Shown: positions 1 through 9,409, numbered from the stretch's first letter. The stretch: DNA of 64,000 bases from Acidovorax sp. T1 (GCF_002176815.1 NZ_CP021648.1:2922001-2986000), one strand, 5' to 3'. Numbers and translations are program-made. Notes: generated from the letters alone by a model not told the origin.

Positions 1-166
1 CACTGCGCGCCCGGCCCGTGGGAAACACGTCTTGCGCTGTCAAACCAAACTCTGTCACCAGCGCACGAACCTGTGCAACCGCTTCCGAGAGCTCATTGCG
101 CCGGGCTTCGTTGATTTTCTGCTCAAGGGCTTCACGCTGCTTCAGGAGTTCTTTGTAGCTGGACAT
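1..166 (-). CDS. H-NS-family DNA-binding protein, N-terminal part (cut by window edge)
   Basis: The first 55 codons are visible, starting at the ATG at 166 and running off the left edge. The peptide begins MSSYKELLKQREALEQKI and is rich in charged heptad-like residues. This matches the N-terminal oligomerisation coiled coil of short betaproteobacterial H-NS-like proteins (about 95-110 residues). The C-terminal DNA-binding segment lies outside the window, so the assignment rests on the coiled-coil part only. Such proteins bind AT-rich or curved DNA and silence transcription. The gene stands alone, divergent from nothing obvious, with about 125 bases of non-coding DNA between it and the end of the next minus-strand gene. 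Confidence 0.7.
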   Translation of the reverse strand, partial: MSSYKELLKQREALEQKINEARRNELSEAVAQVRALVTEFGLTAQDVFPTGRARS

Positions 167-291
167 GGTGTGTAACAAAAGTAATTGCGAAGGAGCCTGC
201 ATTATAGGAATAATGCGCGCACTGTGCACGCAGCCTCCCATTAGCGGTCCATTCCACCCATCATTTTCGTCACGGGGGCCACGCTCAATAT

Positions 292-1596
292 TCAATCTTG
301 CTCAACCTGGGGGTCCGGCTGCGCAAGCACCTTATCAATACGCTTGCCGTCCAGGTCCAGAATTTCGAATATCCACCCGGCACAGGCAATACGCTCGGCA
401 ACTTCGGGCAAATGACCGGTTTCTGCCATCAACAAGCCTGCGAGCGTGTTATAGCGTCCCCGGTCTTCTTCGGGTAAATCCCGAATATCGAGCCTGGCCT
501 TAAGTTCGGTCACGGGCATCAAGCCATCGAGCAGCCAGGTGCCATCGTCACGCCGGGTTGCCCATGCATCGGCGGATGCGCCCGGCTGCAATTCCCCGGT
601 AATGGCTTCCAGCAAATCGCGCGGCGTCATGATGCCCTGCACCACGCCATATTCATCCACCACGAATACCATGCGCCCCGACCGCGCGCGAAACTGCTCC
701 AGCAATTCCATCCCGCTCAGGGTTTCGGGCAGAAAGGCGGCGGGCTGCGCATACGACTCCACGCTGCCAGGCGCCTCGGGGCCCAGTTCCAGCATGCGCG
801 CCACGCTGATCACGCCCACCACTTCATCGAGCGAACCCCGGCACACCGGGTACCAGGAATGGGCGCCACGGTCCCCGCCGGAGCCCGCCATGCGCAGGCC
901 TTCAAGCACCGAGAGACCCGCATCGAGCCATTGCACATCGGTGCGCGGCACCATCAGCGACGTCAGCGGCCGGTCGTCCAGGCGAAACACGTTTTGCACC
1001 ATCTGGTGCTCGTGGTGCTCGATCACACCGGCATCACGTCCTTCTTCGAGGCTGGCGGCAATCTCCTCTTCAGTCACCATCCGGCCTGCGTCGTTGTCCA
1101 CCCGCAGCAGCTTGAGCACCCCCTGGGTGGACAGCGCCAGCAGACGCACGAAGGGCTTGGCGACCTGGGCCACCCAGGTCATGGGGCGCGCCACGAACCG
1201 GGCCACAGATTCCGGATACAGCTGGCCAATGCGCTTGGGCACCAGTTCGCCAAACACAATGGTGATGAAGGTAATGATGGTGACCACAATGGCCGTGGCG
1301 CTCACACTGGCCGCGCTCTCGGGAACGCCCAGGGTCTGCAGCCACAAGCCCAGATCGCTGCTGAAAGCGGCTTCGCCAATGATGCCGTTGAGCATGCCGA
1401 TGGAGGTAATGCCCACTTGCACCGACGACAGGAACTGCGTGGGGTTGTCGAGTAAGGTCAGGGCAGCCTGCGCGCCCTTGTCGCCACCCTCCGCCATGGC
1501 AACCAACCGGGATTTGCGGCTGGACGCCAAGGCCAGTTCCGACATGGCAAACACGCCATTGAGCAGCGTCAGCAGCGTGATCAGCAGAAAATCCAT
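292..1596 (-). CDS. CorC/HlyC-type (CNNM) membrane protein with CBS pair
   Basis: This 434-residue inner-membrane protein has a DUF21/CNNM transmembrane domain (hydrophobic segments near residues 1-25, 55-78 and 98-122). A CBS pair follows, with the LMVPRTD motif near 214 and GIMTPRDLLEAI near 321, and then a C-terminal CorC_HlyC domain from about 345. Family members are linked to magnesium/cobalt efflux or resistance; the name 'hemolysin' is historical. The ATG at 1596 is taken as the start because it opens directly into the first membrane helix, although no clear Shine-Dalgarno precedes it. Its start codon is only 24 bases from that of the divergent apaH, so the two promoters must overlap or lie inside the opposing gene. 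Confidence 0.85.
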   Translation of the reverse strand: MDFLLITLLTLLNGVFAMSELALASSRKSRLVAMAEGGDKGAQAALTLLDNPTQFLSSVQVGITSIGMLNGIIGEAAFSSDLGLWLQTLGVPESAASVSATAIVVTIITFITIVFGELVPKRIGQLYPESVARFVARPMTWVAQVAKPFVRLLALSTQGVLKLLRVDNDAGRMVTEEEIAASLEEGRDAGVIEHHEHQMVQNVFRLDDRPLTSLMVPRTDVQWLDAGLSVLEGLRMAGSGGDRGAHSWYPVCRGSLDEVVGVISVARMLELGPEAPGSVESYAQPAAFLPETLSGMELLEQFRARSGRMVFVVDEYGVVQGIMTPRDLLEAITGELQPGASADAWATRRDDGTWLLDGLMPVTELKARLDIRDLPEEDRGRYNTLAGLLMAETGHLPEVAERIACAGWIFEILDLDGKRIDKVLAQPDPQVEQD

Positions 1597-1620
1597 GAAT
1601 CAAAAGGTAAGAAGAACACC

Positions 1621-2466
1621 ATGGCACTTTACTGTATTGGCGACATCCAGGGTTGCGACAGCGCACTGGGGCGCCTGCTCGATCGGATCGGCTTTTCTGC
1701 AAGCCGCGATACCGTCTATCTTCTGGGCGACCTCGTCAACCGGGGGCCGGACTCCGCTGCCGTGCTGCGCCGCTGCATGGCGCACGGCGATGCCCTGCGC
1801 CCCCTGCTGGGCAACCATGACCTGCACCTGCTGGCAGCCGCCCATGGCGCCCGCAAACCCTCGCGGCGCGACACGCTGGCCAGCGTGCTCCATGCCCCGG
1901 ACCGCGATGCACTGCTGCAATGGCTGCGCCTGCAGCCACTGGCCCGCCAGCATGTGCACGGCGGACAGGCTTTGCTGATGGTGCATGCCGGCGTCCTGCC
2001 GTCGTGGACTGCGGCCGACACCATGACCTTGGCTGACGAAGTGCAGCGTGTGTTGCGCAGCGCCGATCTGCCCGCATTTTTGCAACAGATGTACGGCAAC
2101 ACGCCGAACCACTGGGACGATTCGCTGACCGGCCCGGACCGCCTGCGCGTGGTCGTGAATGCGCTCACGCGGCTGCGTTTTTGCTCAGCACAAGGCGTGA
2201 TGGATTTCAATAGCACCGAGAGCGCCAGTGCCGCGCCCGCTGGCCTCCTGCCCTGGTTTGATGTGCCTGAACGGCGCACGGCTGGCACGCTGATGGCCTT
2301 CGGGCACTGGTCCACACTGGGTTGGCTTAACCGCAGCGATGTGATCGGGCTGGACACGGGCTGCGTGTGGGGCGGCTGCCTGAGCGCGGTGCGCTTTGGC
2401 GCGACGCTTGCCGAACGCGAACTGCTGCAGGTGCACTGCGAACAGGCGCAAGCCCCGGGCGCTTGA
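1621..2466 (+). CDS. apaH: Symmetrical bis(5'-nucleosyl)-tetraphosphatase
   Basis: ApaH hydrolyses Ap4A and related dinucleoside polyphosphates to ADP, and in gamma-proteobacteria also decaps Np4-capped RNA. The 281-residue protein shows the calcineurin-type metallophosphatase motifs in order: GDIQG (7-11), GDLVNRG (36-42) and GNHD (64-67). The length matches the family (about 270-285). An AAGAAGAAC stretch sits just before the ATG. It diverges from the CorC-type gene with a 24-base gap and converges on the RhlE-type helicase, the shared downstream gap holding one short AT-rich repeat. The start is well supported because the first motif begins six residues in. Confidence 0.93.
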   Translation: MALYCIGDIQGCDSALGRLLDRIGFSASRDTVYLLGDLVNRGPDSAAVLRRCMAHGDALRPLLGNHDLHLLAAAHGARKPSRRDTLASVLHAPDRDALLQWLRLQPLARQHVHGGQALLMVHAGVLPSWTAADTMTLADEVQRVLRSADLPAFLQQMYGNTPNHWDDSLTGPDRLRVVVNALTRLRFCSAQGVMDFNSTESASAAPAGLLPWFDVPERRTAGTLMAFGHWSTLGWLNRSDVIGLDTGCVWGGCLSAVRFGATLAERELLQVHCEQAQAPGA

Positions 2467-2542
2467 AAAAGTCGTCTTCAGGCGACCCCGCACGCCAGTG
2501 CGGCATCCACGCCAGCGGCACCCCCTGCGTGGGGCCTCATCG

Positions 2543-2597
2543 ATCAAACTATTTTGATAGCAGCTTGCGCTTGCTGCATAAGCGCTAACGGCCTTTT
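2543..2597. repeat. Short AT-rich hairpin repeat (family B), reverse orientation
   Basis: One of about thirteen copies of a roughly 55-bp element in this window. The core is an imperfect hairpin (AGCGCTTAT-like arms) flanked on one side by GGCC plus a T or A run and on the other by AGCTAT and TTTTGATAG words. This copy lies between the convergent ends of apaH and the helicase gene, where the hairpin plus T-run could help terminate transcription. Confidence 0.75.
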
Positions 2598-2663
2598 TGC
2601 CGCATGTTGGCAAGACCGGTCTGTCTGTGCCATCCAGGCCTGCACCGCCGCCCCGTCAGCGAA

Positions 2664-4157
2664 TCACTGGTCCGAGGTTTCCGGCTGCACGGCCTTGAAC
2701 AGGGCTGCCACCTTGCGCTTGGACTTGATGTTGGCCGATACGCCACTGCGAGTGGGCGACTTGGCCGCGGCTTCCCAGGCGGGAGCGATTTCGGCGCTGC
2801 TCGCTTCATACGGCTTTTCGAAGAACGGGTCACGCGAAGCCACCGCTGGACGAAAGCCCCGGTAGTTTTCACGCGGCTCGCGCGGCTCGCGGTGGTCCCG
2901 GCGCTCACTGCGCTCGCGAATCGGCGGCGGGGGAATCGCATCGCGCGGGTCCCCCGTTTCGCCCGCTTCACGCCAGGCGCGGCGGCCGTCGTTGATGCGG
3001 CCCCGGGGCTTGTCTTCGTCGTATTCGAGGGCCTCGATATCGAGCTTGGTCTTGAGCAGCTTCTCGATGTCGGCCACCAGGCGGGCGTCGCTGCCCGACA
3101 CCAGGGTGACAGCCAAGCCCGACGCGCCAGCGCGGCCGGTGCGGCCAATGCGGTGCACATAGTCTTCGGCGTTGAACGGCACGTCGAAATTGAACACAGC
3201 CGGCACGTCCTTGATGTCGAGGCCACGGGCCGCCACATCGGTACACACCAGCAGATCGACCTCGCCGCTCTTGAAGGCTTCGAGCGCCTTCAGCCGTTCG
3301 TCCTGGCTCTTGTCGCCATGCAAGGCGGTGGTTTTGAGGCCTTCGCGCTCCAGGCTGCGGGCCAGGCGCGCACAACCGAGCTTGCTGTTCACGAAGATGA
3401 ACGCCTGCTTGATGCCGCGTGTGCGCAGCACCTGGTGGATGGCACGGCGCTTGTCGTCATCGTTGGCGCTGTAAAAGCGCTGTTCGACCGTGGAGGCGGT
3501 TTCGTTGGGCCGGGCCACCTCGATGGTGACCGGGTTTTGCAGGTAGCTGCCGGCCAGGCGTTTGATCTCGGGCGAGAACGTGGCGCTGAACAAGAGCGTG
3601 GTGCGCTGCTTGGGCAGGTACGAAAGAATGCGCTGCAGGTCGGGCAAAAAGCCGATGTCCAGCATGCGGTCGGCCTCGTCGAGCACCACGTACTCGACCT
3701 GGTTGAGCACCGCGTTCTTGGCCTCGATGTGGTCCAGCAGGCGGCCTGGCGTGGCCACCAGCACTTCCACGCCCTTCTTGAGCTCCAGCGTCTGCGGCTT
3801 CATGTCCATGCCGCCAAACACCACGGTGCTGCGCAGTTTGGTGTATTTGGCATACAGCGCAATCTGCTGCGCAACCTGGTCGGCCAGCTCGCGCGTGGGC
3901 AGCAGCACCAATGCGCGCACCGGGTGGCGGGCGGGGGATGTGGAACTGCTTTCGTGCTTGAGCAGGCGCTGCAGCAGCGGCAGCGAGAACGCCGCCGTCT
4001 TGCCGGTGCCCGTCTGGGCTGCGCCCATGACGTCTTGCCCGGTAAGCACCACTGGAATGGCCTGCTCCTGGATGGGCGTCATGGACTCGTAGCCCATTTC
4101 GGCCACGGCGCGCGCCAGCGGCTCGGCCAGCGATAAATTGGAAAAAGAACTTGTCAT
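2664..4157 (-). CDS. rhlE: DEAD-box ATP-dependent RNA helicase, RhlE type
   Basis: A 497-residue helicase with the canonical series: Q motif (TPIQ at 27-30), AQTGTGKT (47-54), DEAD (160-163), SAT, and HRIGRTGRAG in the C-terminal RecA-like lobe. The last 100 or so residues are a low-complexity Arg/Glu/Pro-rich tail typical of RhlE-type proteins, thought to bind RNA. These enzymes remodel ribosomal assembly intermediates and mRNA. The ATG at 4157 is followed at once by the SFSNLSL start of the Q region, so the start is well placed. It is a single gene, convergent with apaH. Confidence 0.88.
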   Translation of the reverse strand: MTSSFSNLSLAEPLARAVAEMGYESMTPIQEQAIPVVLTGQDVMGAAQTGTGKTAAFSLPLLQRLLKHESSSTSPARHPVRALVLLPTRELADQVAQQIALYAKYTKLRSTVVFGGMDMKPQTLELKKGVEVLVATPGRLLDHIEAKNAVLNQVEYVVLDEADRMLDIGFLPDLQRILSYLPKQRTTLLFSATFSPEIKRLAGSYLQNPVTIEVARPNETASTVEQRFYSANDDDKRRAIHQVLRTRGIKQAFIFVNSKLGCARLARSLEREGLKTTALHGDKSQDERLKALEAFKSGEVDLLVCTDVAARGLDIKDVPAVFNFDVPFNAEDYVHRIGRTGRAGASGLAVTLVSGSDARLVADIEKLLKTKLDIEALEYDEDKPRGRINDGRRAWREAGETGDPRDAIPPPPIRERSERRDHREPREPRENYRGFRPAVASRDPFFEKPYEASSAEIAPAWEAAAKSPTRSGVSANIKSKRKVAALFKAVQPETSDQ

Positions 4158-4254
4158 TTAGCCCGCTATTGTCGCACCGGTGGCAAAAGTGGCGCTATTT
4201 TTGCGCGTTGCCCCTGCACGACGGGCGCACGGCACCGACGCTGCGCGCCGTGAA

Positions 4255-4310
4255 TTGCTATTATTTATATAGCTACAAGCGCTTTATCCATGAGCGCTAT
4301 CACCATATTT
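4255..4310. repeat. Short AT-rich hairpin repeat (family B), reverse orientation
   Basis: This copy lies in the 222-base gap between the metallopeptidase gene and the upstream end of the helicase gene. It reads TAGCTACAAGCGCTTTATCC followed by a TGAGCGCTAT arm and a short AT tail. It is AT-rich against a very GC-rich background. Confidence 0.7.
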
Positions 4311-4379
4311 GCAGTGGATCGCTTTCGTACCACGGTCCCCCAGGGTGCCACGGCTGCGCCTCCACGCGACACCCTGAAA

Positions 4380-5252
4380 TCAGAGATTGCGGCTCGAAAA
4401 TGTGTCACAGCCCTTGACATTGCCGTTTTGCAGCCCATTGTTGAACCAGCGCTGGCGCTGGGCGCTGCTGCCATGCGTAAAACTTTCTGGCACCACGGCG
4501 CCGCCGCTAGAACGCTGCAGGGCATCGTCGCCAATCTTGGCTGCGGCGTTCATGGCTTCTTCGACATCGCCCTGCTCCAGAATCTGGCGCGCATTTTGTG
4601 CGTGGTGCGCCCACACACCGGCAAAACAGTCGGCCTGCAATTCGAGCCGCACCGACAAGGCGTTGTATTCGGTCTGGCTCACCCGGCCGCGCATCTGGTC
4701 CACCTTGGCGCTGATACCCAGCTGGTTTTGCACATGGTGGCCCACCTCATGGGCAATGACGTAGGCCTGCGCAAAATCGCCCGGCGCCCCCAGGCGGCTC
4801 TTGAGCGTTTCGTAAAACCCGAGATCGATGTACACCTTCTGGTCGGCCGGGCAATAAAAAGGGCCCATCGCGGCCTGGCCCGTACCGCACGCCGTGGGCG
4901 TGGCGCCCCGGAACAGCACCAGGCGCGGCTCTTGGTAGGTGCCGCCGGCCTGGCGAAACACAGCCTGCCAGACATCCTCGGTATCTGCGAGCACGGTCGA
5001 AACAAAGCGCCCCATGGTGTCATCTGCAGGCGGACGCTGGGCGGGGCCCTGCTGCACCTGCGCCGTGGGCGCGCCGCCACCGCTGAGCAAACTCAAGATG
5101 GTCAGCGGGTTGACACCCAGCACCCAGCCACCCAGCAAGGCGATGACGATGGTGCCAATGCCAATGCTGCGCCCCCCGAACACGGGCATCCCGCCACCTC
5201 CACTGCGGCGGTCTTCCACATTGTCCGATTCGCGGTTGCCTTCCCATTTCAT
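4380..5252 (-). CDS. Neutral zinc metallopeptidase (YpfJ family)
   Basis: The 290-residue product starts [16 protein letters not shown] at the ATG at 5252, preceded by a good GGAGA ribosome site. The open frame extends further upstream but without family resemblance. A glycine-rich segment and one membrane helix (about residues 30-50, [12 protein letters not shown]) precede the peptidase domain. The zinc motif HEVGHH is present ([17 protein letters not shown]). This is the Zn_peptidase family found widely in Gram-negatives, anchored at the inner membrane with the catalytic part probably periplasmic. The physiological substrate is not established. The gene is monocistronic. Confidence 0.85.
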   Translation of the reverse strand: MKWEGNRESDNVEDRRSGGGGMPVFGGRSIGIGTIVIALLGGWVLGVNPLTILSLLSGGGAPTAQVQQGPAQRPPADDTMGRFVSTVLADTEDVWQAVFRQAGGTYQEPRLVLFRGATPTACGTGQAAMGPFYCPADQKVYIDLGFYETLKSRLGAPGDFAQAYVIAHEVGHHVQNQLGISAKVDQMRGRVSQTEYNALSVRLELQADCFAGVWAHHAQNARQILEQGDVEEAMNAAAKIGDDALQRSSGGAVVPESFTHGSSAQRQRWFNNGLQNGNVKGCDTFSSRNL

Positions 5253-5473
5253 CGCAGGTCTCCAGCGCCCTCCAACATTGAAGGGCCAAGTCCGCATGTT
5301 ACGCGCCGTGCGGCGGTCAGGGCAGCGAATTACATGTGACCGTGTGCACCGCTGTACCGCCCCCTGTGCACCCACCCCTGCACTTGCCGCTTCCTTTTTT
5401 GGCCCTATACCGGCACCACGCAGTCCCAGTTCATGGCCCACGACCCCAACCCCTCCCACAGCCCGCAGAACGC

Positions 5474-5945
5474 GTGATTCTGCTCGCCGGGTTCGGTCCG
5501 TTTGGCGGCGACACGCGCAACCCCAGCTGGCTCATCGCGCAGGCGCTGCATGGCCAGCGCATTGCCGGCCGTACCGTGGTGGCAGCGCAGCTGCCCACGG
5601 TGTTCGGGCATTCGCTGCAGCGGCTGGCGGCGCTGGTGCAAGCGCAACAGCCCGTGATGACGGTGTGCCTGGGCCAGGCGCGCGGGCGTGCCCTGCGAGG
5701 TCTCGCAGACCGCAGGCACCTTTGTCTGCAACCATGTGCTGTATGGGCTGATGCACCTGCTGGTGCGGGGCGTGGGCCCGGCCGGAGCGCGGGGCGGCTT
5801 TGTGCATGTGCCCTGGGTCATCGGGCAGGGCACACCCCACCTGCCGCTGCGCGACATGGTGCGCGGCATCCATGCGGCGCTGTGGGCGGCCGTGCTGGCG
5901 CAGCAGGACATTGCCCTGCAGGCGGGTGCACCTATTGAGCCATTG
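5474..5945 (+). pseudogene. pcp: Pyroglutamyl-peptidase I remnant (internal deletion and frameshift)
   Basis: Two halves of Pcp lie in different frames. The first frame, from a GTG at 5474, encodes [19 protein letters not shown] and continues to a VCLGQA motif near 5675. The second frame takes over near 5688 with CEVSQTAGTFVCNHVLYGL, which carries the catalytic Cys, and then GGFVHVPW with the catalytic His. The central 55 or so residues of the usual ~215, including the region of the catalytic Glu, are missing. The C-terminal frame has no stop of its own and runs on into the next gene. The enzyme would remove N-terminal pyroglutamate from peptides, but this copy cannot be functional unless the deletion is an assembly error. 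Confidence 0.75.
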
Positions 5946-6020
5946 GAGGGCATGGCCAATCCAGCGGTGAATGCTTGTGCGCCACCGCAGCGGCCCGACG
6001 CTGTGTGTACAGTGCGGGCC

Positions 6021-7010
6021 ATGTCATTTGCACCCTTTTCTGAAGCCCCGGGCTCGCTGAATGCGGCGGCCACGGCGGCTCTGCTGCCGTGGTCAGCGCT
6101 AGCCGATGAAATTGCGGCCCTGCTGCGGGACAGTACCGTGTCCGTTCCGGCCCGCAGCGTGCTGCCGCTGGCGCAGGGCGGCAGCCTGTTTGTGATGCCC
6201 GCCACTGACCGCAGCGTGGCCATGACCAAGCTCATCACCTTCACTCCCGGCAACGCAGGCACCGGGCGCCCGTCCATCCAGGGCGATGTGGTGGTGTTCG
6301 ACATTGCCACGGGCGAGCGCCGGCTGGTGCTGGACGGCCCCACGGTCACCGCCCGCCGCACCGCTGCCGTCTCGCTGCTGGCGGCCCGCCATTTGGCCCA
6401 GGTGCCGCAGGGGCCCTTGCTCATCGTGGGCGCCGGCGTGCAGGGCCGGGCCCATGCCGAGGCGTTTGTAGTGGGGCTGGGGGTGCAAGAGGTGTGGATC
6501 GCTTCGCGCAGCGCCGCCAGCGCCGAGGCCCTGGCCGCACATGTGCACGCCCTGGGCGCCCAGGCCCGCGTGGTGGCCGACGCCGACGCCGCCCTGCCCC
6601 ACTGCCCGCTGGTCGCCACCTGCACCCCGGCCCAGGGCGTGGTGCTGTCGGCGGCACCCCGGCCGGATGCCTTTATTGCGGCCGTGGGCGCCTTCACCCC
6701 CACGATGGTGGAGCTGGCGCCCGCCCTGTGCCAGCATGTGGCGCTGCACGGAACCATTGTGGTGGACACCGGCGATGCCAGCCACGAAGCGGGTGACCTG
6801 CTGCAGGCCGGACTCGACGTGGCCGCCATGCCCAGGCTGAGGGACGTGGTGTGCGGCCCATGGGCCCACGGCGCGCGGGCCAGCAAAGGCCCGGTGCTGT
6901 TCAAAAGCTGTGGCTGGGCTGGCTGGGATCTGGCCGCCGCGCGGCTGGCCATGTGCCGGGGTGCGGCAGAGTCCCCGATGCCCGCAGCGGCCGTGCAGGT
7001 GCCCTCATGA
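6021..7010 (+). CDS. Ornithine cyclodeaminase/mu-crystallin family reductase (Delta1-pyrroline-2-carboxylate reductase-like)
   Basis: A 329-residue protein with an N-terminal dimerisation part (LLPWSALADEIAALLRD, RSVLPLAQGGSLFVMPA, and the lysine in MTKLITF) and a Rossmann motif LLIVGAGVQGRAHAEAF near 135. The sequence resembles NAD(P)H-dependent Delta1-pyrroline-2-carboxylate reductases (LhpI-type, hydroxyproline/D-proline metabolism) more than true ornithine cyclodeaminase, but this is judged by eye. The ATG at 6021 is chosen because upstream codons belong to the Pcp remnant, which is read in the same open frame. Its stop overlaps the start of the diguanylate cyclase gene (ATGA), indicating translational coupling. 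Confidence 0.75.
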   Translation: MSFAPFSEAPGSLNAAATAALLPWSALADEIAALLRDSTVSVPARSVLPLAQGGSLFVMPATDRSVAMTKLITFTPGNAGTGRPSIQGDVVVFDIATGERRLVLDGPTVTARRTAAVSLLAARHLAQVPQGPLLIVGAGVQGRAHAEAFVVGLGVQEVWIASRSAASAEALAAHVHALGAQARVVADADAALPHCPLVATCTPAQGVVLSAAPRPDAFIAAVGAFTPTMVELAPALCQHVALHGTIVVDTGDASHEAGDLLQAGLDVAAMPRLRDVVCGPWAHGARASKGPVLFKSCGWAGWDLAAARLAMCRGAAESPMPAAAVQVPS

Positions 7011-8704
7011 CCTTTTTTGCGCGATTCGCCGACCGCGGACTGCGCACGCAGATTGCGCTGGTTTTTGGCGCGCTGGTCGTCGGGCTGGCCGTGCTGCTGT
7101 CGCTGGGGTTTGGCGAGTTGCTCAAGCACCGCATCCAGCGCGATGCGGGGGCGTCGCTGCAAGTGGTCGCCGAGAACGCTGGAAAGCTTCTGGCCATCGG
7201 ACTGATGCAGCGCAGCCTGGAGGCCGAGGTGCTGGCCGGCGCCGAAATGATGTGGTCCAAAGGGCTTGACTCGCCCGAGGCCCAGCACATGCTCGCGCGC
7301 AGCCAGACGATGCAGCCGACCAATGTCTGGATCGGTGTGGCCGATGCCCAGGGCGTGGTGCGCAACGCAACGGGCGGTTTACTGGCCGGCCAGAGCGTGG
7401 CCGCGCGCCCGTGGTTTCAAAGTGGCTTGCGAGGGGTGCATGTGGGCGATGTGCACACCGCCAAACTGCTGCAAGAGCTGCTGCCACCCACGGCATCCGG
7501 CGAGCCCTACCGGTTTGTCGACTTTGCAGCGCCCATCCGCATCGGCGCCACCACCGTGGGCGTGCTGGGCATCCACGGCAGCTGGGAGTGGACGCGCGAG
7601 GTGCTGGAAACCCTCACCCCGCCCACATCCGAAGATAGCGCCGTGGAGCTCTTCATCTTCGACCGCCAGGGTCAGATGATCCTGGCCCCCCATGGCCGCG
7701 CCGGTGCATTGCAGGCCGCCGGCCAGCGCCTGCCCGCAGGCACCCACGTCAACAACAACCGCGACGGCGGGCACACACAGAGCGCCGTGGTGCAGTGGCA
7801 GGACGGCAAACGCTACCTCACCGCCGCCACCCAGCTGCAGCCCCGCAATGCGGCCAGCGACCTGGGCTGGCGAATCGTGGCGCGCCAGCCGGTGGAACTG
7901 GCTTTTGCCGAGGCCGACCACACGGTGCGCCTGGCCCTGCTCATCGGCCTGGCGGCGGCCCTTTTTGCATCGGTATTGGCGTGGCTGGCAGCGCGCCGGC
8001 TGAGCGTGGACCTGTATGCGCTGGCCGATGCCGCCAGCGCCGTGGAGGCGGGCCAGCCCGGCAGCGACATACCGGCCGTGCACAGCAACCGCGAAGTGCG
8101 CCAGCTCGCGCAGGCACTCGGCCGCATGACCCACCGCCTGCTCGCCGCACGCGAAGCCATGGAGGAAAAGGTGCGCCTGCGCACGCTCGAGCTGGAGGCC
8201 GCCAACCGCGCGCTCGACCTGCAGGCCCGCACCGATGCCCTCACCGGCCTGCTCAACCGGCGCGGGTTTGAATCACAGATGGCATTTGCCCTCGCGCTGG
8301 CCCGGCGCAGCAGCCGGCCGCTGAGCCTGATCACCATGGACGTGGACCATTTCAAGCGCGTGAACGACACCTACGGCCACGAGGCCGGCGACGAGGTATT
8401 GCGCCGCCTGGCGCGCACGCTCGAATCGCGGCTGCGCAGCTCGGATGTGGTCGCACGGCTCGGTGGTGAAGAATTTGTGGCCCTGCTGCCCGACACCGAT
8501 CTGGCCGGTGCCCAGGCAATAGCCCAGGCGCTGGTCACCGCCATGGCCGATCAGCAGGACCCGGTGGTTGGCACCATCACCGTGAGCGTGGGCGTGGCCA
8601 CCATGCGCGGGCAAGAGAACGGCGCCGACATCCTGCGCCGCGCAGACATGGCCCTTTACGAGGCCAAGGGCCAGGGGCGCAACAGGGTCTGCGTGGAAAC
8701 CTGA
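7007..8704 (+). CDS. Membrane diguanylate cyclase with periplasmic sensor domain
   Basis: A 565-residue protein with a membrane helix at about 15-37, a large periplasmic Cache-like sensor region, a second helix near 300-325 (LLIGLAAALFASVLAWLAA), a HAMP-like linker and coiled coil, then a GGDEF domain with the active-site GGEEF. RSSD lies five residues before GGEEF, which is an intact allosteric I-site, so product inhibition by c-di-GMP is expected. It makes c-di-GMP from GTP in response to an unknown external ligand. The start overlaps the previous stop by four bases, so it may be co-translated with the reductase gene, and its ligand may be related to that gene's substrate. Confidence 0.87.
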   Translation: MTFFARFADRGLRTQIALVFGALVVGLAVLLSLGFGELLKHRIQRDAGASLQVVAENAGKLLAIGLMQRSLEAEVLAGAEMMWSKGLDSPEAQHMLARSQTMQPTNVWIGVADAQGVVRNATGGLLAGQSVAARPWFQSGLRGVHVGDVHTAKLLQELLPPTASGEPYRFVDFAAPIRIGATTVGVLGIHGSWEWTREVLETLTPPTSEDSAVELFIFDRQGQMILAPHGRAGALQAAGQRLPAGTHVNNNRDGGHTQSAVVQWQDGKRYLTAATQLQPRNAASDLGWRIVARQPVELAFAEADHTVRLALLIGLAAALFASVLAWLAARRLSVDLYALADAASAVEAGQPGSDIPAVHSNREVRQLAQALGRMTHRLLAAREAMEEKVRLRTLELEAANRALDLQARTDALTGLLNRRGFESQMAFALALARRSSRPLSLITMDVDHFKRVNDTYGHEAGDEVLRRLARTLESRLRSSDVVARLGGEEFVALLPDTDLAGAQAIAQALVTAMADQQDPVVGTITVSVGVATMRGQENGADILRRADMALYEAKGQGRNRVCVET

Positions 8705-8758
8705 ACGGCGGCACCTCCGTGGCGAGGCGCATGGCGACACGCCGCGCCGTGTCTGTTT

Positions 8759-9331
8759 TCAGGCCTTGGGCAGCGTGACGCCCACCTGGCCCTGGTATTT
8801 GCCGCCACGGTCCTTGTAGGAGACTTCGCAGACATCGTCCTTGTCGCTCTCGAAAAACAGCACCTGCGCGCAGCCCTCGCCCGCATAGATGCGTGCGGGC
8901 AACGGCGTGGTGTTGGAGAACTCCAGCGTCACATAGCCTTCCCACTCGGGCTCGAACGGCGTGACGTTGACGATGATGCCGCAGCGTGCATAGGTGCTCT
9001 TGCCCAGGCAGATGGTGAGCACGTTGCGCGGGATGCGAAAGTATTCCACCGTGCGCGCCAGCGCAAAGCTGTTGGGCGGGATGATGCAGCTGTCTCCATG
9101 AAAATCGACGAAGCTTTTTTCATCAAAATTCTTCGGGTCTACCACCGTGCTGTGGATGTTGGTGAACACCTTGAATTCGGGGGCGCAGCGGATGTCGTAG
9201 CCATAACTGCTGGTGCCGTAGCTGATGATTTTTCGGCCCTCGACCTCGCGCACCTGGCCGGGCTCGAAGGGTTCGATCATGCCGTGCTCGGCCGCCATGC
9301 GGCGGATCCATTTGTCGCTCTTGATGCTCAT
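8759..9331 (-). CDS. dcd: dCTP deaminase
   Basis: A 190-residue enzyme beginning [22 protein letters not shown], with the family hallmarks [34 protein letters not shown] and [20 protein letters not shown]. It deaminates dCTP to dUTP, supplying dUMP for thymidylate synthesis. Length and ends match Dcd from proteobacteria. It follows guaD on the same strand, separated by about 50 bases that contain the family B repeat overlapping the end of guaD. Confidence 0.95.
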   Translation of the reverse strand: MSIKSDKWIRRMAAEHGMIEPFEPGQVREVEGRKIISYGTSSYGYDIRCAPEFKVFTNIHSTVVDPKNFDEKSFVDFHGDSCIIPPNSFALARTVEYFRIPRNVLTICLGKSTYARCGIIVNVTPFEPEWEGYVTLEFSNTTPLPARIYAGEGCAQVLFFESDKDDVCEVSYKDRGGKYQGQVGVTLPKA

Positions 9332-9350
9332 GGTGGAAGGCTCCTCGCCA

Positions 9351-9409
9351 ATACTACGTTTTTGATAGCTATTAGCGCTTGACCATCAAGCGCAAGAGCC
9401 GTATTTTGC
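9351..9409. repeat. Short AT-rich hairpin repeat (family B) overlapping the guaD stop codon
   Basis: The element reads GATAGCTATTAGCGCTTGAC then CATCAAGCGCAAGAGCC on the plus strand. The last codons of guaD (AKYGSCA) and its TGA stop at 9386-9388 are encoded by this repeat, with the stop in the hairpin loop. Confidence 0.75.

Noticed and set aside
5688..7010. A single 440-codon frame joining the Pcp C-terminus to the reductase
   Set aside because: The Pcp part lacks its N-terminal half in frame, and the reductase has a good family start at 6021. The joined frame is most simply a product of the pcp deletion.
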